Shown here: piece by piece, positions 19,794 to 22,462 of the stretch
How the letters are laid out: every line of letters begins with the position of its first letter
Numbering within the stretch: position 1 is the first letter of the stretch
Source: a virus
Length of the DNA stretch: 22,462 bases
Strand: one strand, 5' to 3'
Virus record (IMG/VR): IMGVR_UViG_3300009181_000382
Location: 1-22,462 of that record
The notes under the pieces: generated by a model
The model's database searches: none
The model's input: the letters and a program-made list of their open reading frames with translations, nothing else
Told to the model about the DNA's origin: nothing
Position numbers and translations under genes: made by a program

Positions 19794-19834
19794 CCTCGGA
19801 GCGGCCTTGGCGGGCTGCTCCGAGGGTTTTCTTT
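19794..19834 (+). terminator. Strong intrinsic terminator after cro (tR1-like)
   Basis: Perfect 9-bp stem CCTCGGAGC (19794-19802) with GCTCCGAGG (19817-19825). The 14-base loop can form a small inner GCC/GGC stem. It is followed by GTTTTCTTT. It faces rightward only. It should end most PR transcripts before the replication genes, as tR1 does in lambda. Confidence 0.85.
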
Positions 19835-19897
19835 GCGCGCCAGATGCCCTGCAAGGCCCGGTGCGCCGCATCTCCAAAGCTTTTGAATCCGTTGTCA

Positions 19898-19934
19898 TCC
19901 ATCGTTTTCAATCATCAAACGATGGAGAGTTTTT
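19898..19934 (+). promoter_or_regulatory. Hairpin covering the ribosome binding site of the next gene
   Basis: A perfect 10-bp stem, TCCATCGTTT (19898-19907) with AAACGATGGA (19917-19926), and a 9-base loop. The right arm contains three of the four bases of the GGAG site (19924-19927) used by ATG 19935, and a run of five T follows at 19930-19934. It may block translation until opened, act as a second terminator, or both. Confidence 0.6.
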
Positions 19935-20345
19935 ATGTGGAACAAAGCGTTCCGTTCTCGAAACAAAGAGTTTCCCGTGAGCTCCGCCGCCGTCATTGCT
20001 GACGACTGCCACGACATGGTGCGCCAGATGGCGCTGCCGTTAGTGCCGCAGCGTCGCGTTAAAGGCGCACTGGGTGCGGTCGCAAGAGATTCGGGCGTGA
20101 GCTACAGCAAGCTCCGCAAAATTTACTACCGCCTAACGGACCACATTCTGGCCGTTGAGTTCCGCAGCATAGCGGGAGCCTACAAAAACCACATTGAGAA
20201 GCAGGAACGCGCCCTTGAGTGCGAACTGGAACAACTGCGCAGCCTACGCGCCGCGCGAATGATGAAAGAAACACATGGGGAATTTGATTTTAAGACATCT
20301 GCGGGCGCTGTGGGGGCGGTGGATGGTGAAACAAGCAATCCGTAA
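19935..20345 (+). CDS. Early regulatory-type protein with helix-turn-helix-like region
   Basis: A 136-residue protein. ATG 19935 has GGAG 7 nt upstream inside a hairpin. The core (VKGALGAVARDSGVSYSKLR, then KIYYRLTDHILAVEFRSI) reads as a helix-turn-helix followed by a long helix, YKNHIEKQERALECELEQLR, that may form a coiled coil. Genes of this type stand at the head of the rightward early operon in phages of alphaproteobacteria; transcription control is inferred. The C-terminal tail is flexible. Its position after a terminator makes an antiterminator role worth considering, but there is no direct evidence. Confidence 0.7.
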   Translation: MWNKAFRSRNKEFPVSSAAVIADDCHDMVRQMALPLVPQRRVKGALGAVARDSGVSYSKLRKIYYRLTDHILAVEFRSIAGAYKNHIEKQERALECELEQLRSLRAARMMKETHGEFDFKTSAGAVGAVDGETSNP

Positions 20346-20454
20346 CGAACGCCTTATTGCAGAGATGCTTTGCACTGCTGGCGAGGAGCCGCAGGCCAAG
20401 CCGCAACGCACCAACTATCCCAAACACCGCGTTGTTGCGAGGACGCAGAAATAA
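20275..20454 (+). CDS. Small basic early protein (59 aa)
   Basis: ATG 20275 to TAA 20452-20454. The product starts MGNLILRHLRALWGRWMVKQ and ends PKHRVVARTQK; it is basic and helical in the first half. It overlaps the upstream gene by 71 nt, so a shorter form from ATG 20323 (43 aa) is possible. The next gene's ATG follows the stop directly. Neither start has a strong ribosome binding site. Its place in a gap-free operon is the main support. Confidence 0.5.
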   Translation: MGNLILRHLRALWGRWMVKQAIRNERLIAEMLCTAGEEPQAKPQRTNYPKHRVVARTQK

Positions 20455-20796
20455 ATGGCCGTCCGCCGCAGCAAGTACGGAGTACGCCTAGACGCCGCGG
20501 GCAAAGCAGCGCGGACGGTCGATGGGAAACTGTTTCATTCCCAGCGTGAGGCGAAACGCTTTGTGCTGCTGCGCCAGTGGGAACGTCTTGGACAGATCCA
20601 CGAATTGCAAACCCAACCCAAGTTTCCGCTGAGCATCGAAGGCGTCCACCTTGGGCACTACGTCGCGGACTTCAGCTATCGCCGTGACGGCAAGTATGTG
20701 GTCGAGGACGTTAAGGGCCACATGACAAAGTTTAGCGCATGGAAGATTGCGCACACAGAGGCGCAGTACGGCATCACCGTGGAGATTGTGAAATGA
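20455..20796 (+). CDS. DUF1064-family nuclease-like protein
   Basis: A 113-residue protein with the typical DUF1064 layout: a basic SKYGV start, then FHSQREAKRFVLLRQWERLG, IHELQTQPKFPL, YVADFSYRRDGKYVVEDVKG and a closing WKIAHTEAQYGI. Asp72 in ADF and Glu84...Lys87 in VEDVKG form the D-(x)n-E-x-K motif of the PD-(D/E)xK fold, with Glu32 nearby. The family is thought to act as a junction resolvase or endonuclease in phage replication. The length is normal. ATG 20455 follows the upstream stop with no gap. Confidence 0.85.
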   Translation: MAVRRSKYGVRLDAAGKAARTVDGKLFHSQREAKRFVLLRQWERLGQIHELQTQPKFPLSIEGVHLGHYVADFSYRRDGKYVVEDVKGHMTKFSAWKIAHTEAQYGITVEIVK

Positions 20797-21023
20797 GGCT
20801 CATGCCCATTAACGAGCCCGAAGATAAGTCGGGCGACGATTGCCCCATCCTCTGCCCCTTCTGTTCGGCGCCGTGGTCGGACTCGAATCTCCGACTTTAC
20901 GATTTGGACGCAGGAGATCACTGCGCAAGCGGTCGGTTTAGCCCTGAGAATTGCTCTGTTTTGATTACATGCCACCGCTGTGATCGCGATATGTACCGCA
21001 AAGACGGAGTGGAGTTTGCATGA
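20793..21023 (+). CDS. Small zinc-ribbon protein
   Basis: ATG 20793 overlaps the DUF1064 stop (ATGA); a longer in-frame start at 20739 lies inside that gene and is unlikely. The 76-residue product has CPFC at 21-24 and CHRCDRDMY at 60 onward, giving a CxxC...CxxC zinc ribbon, with acidic residues between. It resembles Lar-type restriction-alleviation proteins of phages, which share the CPFC...CxxC pattern, but the family is not certain. It overlaps the next gene by 4 nt. Confidence 0.65.
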   Translation: MRLMPINEPEDKSGDDCPILCPFCSAPWSDSNLRLYDLDAGDHCASGRFSPENCSVLITCHRCDRDMYRKDGVEFA

Positions 21024-21202
21024 CCCTGATTGCATCCGACAAGGCCCGCATCATCTGGTTAGGCGCTAGAGCCTCCCACAAGGCCAGCGACCACCTACAC
21101 CGCCAGTTTGTTCTGGCAGTAGCCCACGACCTAGCTGCTGAGACAAAGCGCAAGTGTGTGGAGATGGAGCCGAGGCTGCCGCTGTTTGAGGGCAACACAT
21201 GA
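21020..21202 (+). CDS. Small early protein of unknown function (60 aa)
   Basis: ATG 21020 in an ATGA overlap with the zinc-ribbon gene. The sequence (ARIIWLGARASHKASDHLHR, FVLAVAHDLAAETKRKCVEM) is helical with several His. There is no Cys pair or membrane span. The end overlaps a ten-codon frame (21199-21231). Function unknown. Confidence 0.6.
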   Translation: MTLIASDKARIIWLGARASHKASDHLHRQFVLAVAHDLAAETKRKCVEMEPRLPLFEGNT

Positions 21203-21227
21203 GCCGGTGGCGCACGGAAACCATGCT

Positions 21228-21320
21228 GTGACCATCACCGAGTTCCTCATCTGGTTTCTGCTGATAGTTATGCTTGAGGGTGTCTGTGTGGTCTGGCTGT
21301 TTCATTGGGCTGGTAAGTAG
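21228..21320 (+). CDS. Very small membrane protein (30 aa)
   Basis: GTG 21228 to TAG 21318-21320. The product, TITEFLIWFLLIVMLEGVCV followed by VWLFHWAGK, is almost entirely one membrane span. Its start overlaps the stop of a ten-codon frame (ATG 21199, product MSRWRTETML), which itself overlaps the upstream gene, so ribosomes could pass from one to the next. Size makes this uncertain. Confidence 0.45.
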   Translation: MTITEFLIWFLLIVMLEGVCVVWLFHWAGK

Positions 21321-21352
21321 CGGGCCTTAGGGCCCTGAAGGGGGTTTGCAAG

Positions 21353-21577
21353 ATGCTGACAATTCGACGCCACGTAGCCTATCCGGTTCGCCCCAAGGCC
21401 GAGCCTGATCCCAAGCTTGCCAACCGCCGCCCGTGGTCGGACACAGACGACGCCACCATCACGAAGCTCTACGGCGACAACTCATGGGCTGTCATTGGCG
21501 CCCTGCTGGGACGCTCCCGCCAGGCCGTCAAGAACCGCGCCCGCATCATTGGATTGGTGGGGAATGACAATGATTGA
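21353..21577 (+). CDS. Myb/SANT-like DNA-binding protein
   Basis: A 74-residue protein with RPWSDTDDATITKLYGDNSW followed by AVIGALLGRSRQAVKNRARI: a tryptophan-spaced, three-helix Myb/SANT or GcrA-like domain ending in a recognition helix (RSRQAVKNRA). It probably binds DNA, perhaps at the replication origin or an early promoter. ATG 21353 has a G-rich site (AGGGGG) 8 nt upstream. It overlaps the DnaA-like gene by 8 nt. Confidence 0.75.
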   Translation: MLTIRRHVAYPVRPKAEPDPKLANRRPWSDTDDATITKLYGDNSWAVIGALLGRSRQAVKNRARIIGLVGNDND

Positions 21578-21944
21578 AAGGGATTACCTGTTTCTGCCCG
21601 GGCGACCGATCCACGCCATCATTGCCGAGGTCGGCCAGAAATACGGCCTGACCTATTCGGAGATGATTGCGAAGCGCCGGCAGCTTTATTTGGTGGGGCC
21701 AAGGCACGAAGCAATATGGAGGTGCGCCATGGAAACGACCGCCAGTCTGCCAGAGATAGGCCGCGCCTTTCACCGGGACCACACCACTGTTCTGCACGCC
21801 ATCAGAGCGCACGAAGTCCGCAACGGCATCGCATCAGACGAAATGAAGGCCAAGCACGCGGAGCGCCTGAAGTCCTGCGGCCTTCGCAGTGCCCATTCCA
21901 AGATGGTCAGGGCATCGAACGCACAAGCGGCACAGGAGATTTGA
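21570..21944 (+). CDS. Stand-alone DnaA domain IV-like protein
   Basis: A 124-residue protein with the origin-binding domain of DnaA but no ATPase domain. IIAEVGQKYGLTYSEMIAKR and VGPRHEAIWRCAMETT match the first helices. SLPEIGRAFHRDHTTVLHAI (59-78) matches the DnaA signature at most positions. A helical tail follows. It may bind DnaA boxes in the phage origin, or compete with host DnaA. ATG 21570 is chosen over 21564 because GGGGA then lies 6 nt upstream. Its stop overlaps the next ATG by one base (TGATG). Confidence 0.85.
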   Translation: MIERDYLFLPGRPIHAIIAEVGQKYGLTYSEMIAKRRQLYLVGPRHEAIWRCAMETTASLPEIGRAFHRDHTTVLHAIRAHEVRNGIASDEMKAKHAERLKSCGLRSAHSKMVRASNAQAAQEI

Positions 21945-22462
21945 TGGCCCGCACCGACAGCAAATGGATGCCCGTGTATGTGGCGGATTACCTTGCCGAC
22001 ACCACGCATCTCAGCACCCTGCAACACGGGGCGTTCCTCTTACTGCTTTTCAGCTATTGGCGGCGCGGGTCAAAGATACCCGACAGCGATGTATTTCTTG
22101 CCCAGGTGGCAAGGATGCCCGTCAAGGAATGGCTAGCCATTAGGCCAATGCTGGCAGACCTATTTGAAGTCTCTGGCGGATGGTGGACCAACAGGCGCCT
22201 TGAGATTGAGCTAGCCAAGGCCGCAGCCCATACCAAAGCTAAAGCAGAGGCAGGAGCAAAGGGAGGGCATAGCCGATGGCAAAAGCATAGCACTGCTATG
22301 CCGCCGCCATTAGCAAGCGAGTCACGAACAGATACACCTTCACCTTTACCTTCACAGTTATCTAGCGATAACTCAGGTGCTACCGCACCTGTGGCGCGCA
22401 AATCCCGGAAGCCGAGGAGGACACGACTTGAGAACGATTGGAAACCTAGCGAAAGAAATTGG
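21944..22462 (+). CDS. DUF1376 replication protein, 3' end outside window
   Basis: The frame begins at ATG 21944 with AGGAG upstream and is open to the window edge (173 codons seen). The N-terminal part, SKWMPVYVADYLADTTHLST, LQHGAFLLLLFSYWRRGSKI and GWWTNRRLEIELAKAAAHTK, is the DUF1376 domain found at the start of phage replication initiators (YdaU-like). AKGGHSRWQK leads into a Ser/Thr/Pro-rich linker, then RKSRKPRRTRLENDWKPSER, the usual beginning of the C-terminal region. It probably works with the DnaA-like protein to load a host helicase. Confidence 0.85.
   Translation, partial: MARTDSKWMPVYVADYLADTTHLSTLQHGAFLLLLFSYWRRGSKIPDSDVFLAQVARMPVKEWLAIRPMLADLFEVSGGWWTNRRLEIELAKAAAHTKAKAEAGAKGGHSRWQKHSTAMPPPLASESRTDTPSPLPSQLSSDNSGATAPVARKSRKPRRTRLENDWKPSERNW

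Larger units (their letters stand above)
19541..19934 (+). other. Structured region after cro, no convincing gene
   Basis: About 390 bases lie between cro and the next gene. A frame opens at ATG 19537 (ATGA overlap with cro) and runs to 19980. Its first 45 codons have coding-like third positions, but the product has no recognisable domain, and the frame runs through a strong terminator and 46 nt into the next gene. I treat it as a possible decayed or truncated gene. The region also holds a 9-bp stem (19731-19739 with 19753-19761, one G-T pair), the intrinsic terminator and the hairpin in front of 19935. Two stems before a replication operon could serve antitermination. Confidence 0.5.

Noticed and set aside
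19546-19911. Minus-strand frame of 121 residues after cro
   Set aside because: No domain, no ribosome binding site, and it would run through the terminator stem on the opposite strand.
21311-21330. Small GGGCC/GGCCC hairpin before the Myb-like gene
   Set aside because: Only 5 bp, no T tract, and it lies apart from the ribosome site; not enough to call a terminator or switch.
1-22462. CRISPR array, retron, toxin-antitoxin pair, insertion sequence, rRNA or complete tRNA
   Set aside because: I looked for regularly spaced repeats, reverse-transcriptase motifs, paired small toxin-like genes, transposase motifs and RNA gene signatures, and found none that hold up.

Overview
The window is one continuous stretch of a temperate bacteriophage or prophage genome; I see no host gene in it. 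It carries late virion and lysis genes, a tyrosine integrase, a CI-type repressor facing a Cro-like gene, and early recombination and replication genes. The host is most likely a moderately GC-rich alphaproteobacterium. That is inferred from the integrase, the small gene preceding it, the o-spanin, the Cro type and the early-gene families, which I recognise from rhizobial and related phages; the sequence does not prove it. The end of a P22 gp10-like tail/stabilisation protein, a GNAT-like protein and a row of large Gly/Ala-rich ejection-type proteins point to a short-tailed (podovirus-like) particle.

Layout. Positions 1-5548 (+) hold virion genes in a tight row: the tail/stabilisation protein (5' end missing), a GNAT-like protein, a repeat-rich virion protein, a small linker protein and two large ejection-type proteins. 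A probable antisense membrane protein (5387-5698, -) closes this block. Positions 5822-9355 (+) hold the lysis region: an XhlA-like membrane protein, an HTH plus metallophosphoesterase protein, an HExxH minigluzincin, a T4-type endolysin, a holin candidate, overlapping i- and o-spanins, an extra lipoprotein and a 39-residue membrane protein. Almost every junction is a short overlap.

Positions 9352-11664 (-) hold a zinc-cluster protein, an unknown protein, a candidate attP with a tRNA-Ser-like 3' end, the integrase and a small companion gene. Positions 11672-17841 (-) form one leftward early operon of about 16 genes: two different PP-loop ATPase-type enzymes, an HNH protein, SSB, an ERF annealing protein, and many very small genes, several under 60 codons.

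Positions 17842-19306 are the switch. A leftward promoter/operator lies at 17874-17938. Then come a signal-peptide HNH protein, a lipoprotein and the S24 repressor, all on minus and running from the repressor leftward. The repressor/cro control region (19215-19306) carries the same 16-bp operator motif as the leftward promoter. Rightward come cro, a strong intrinsic terminator (19794-19834), a hairpin covering a ribosome binding site, and an early replication operon (19935 to the end). That operon encodes a regulatory protein, a DUF1064 nuclease, zinc-ribbon and Myb-like proteins, a stand-alone DnaA domain IV protein and a DUF1376 replication protein cut by the window edge.

Working model: the repressor binds related operators at both control regions and silences the leftward recombination operon and the rightward replication operon. 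The two secreted proteins behind the repressor gene should stay on in the lysogen and are the best candidates for a prophage-encoded protective function. The lambda-like layout, with repressor, cro, a terminator after cro and a replication arm, suggests that antitermination or read-through controls rightward expression.
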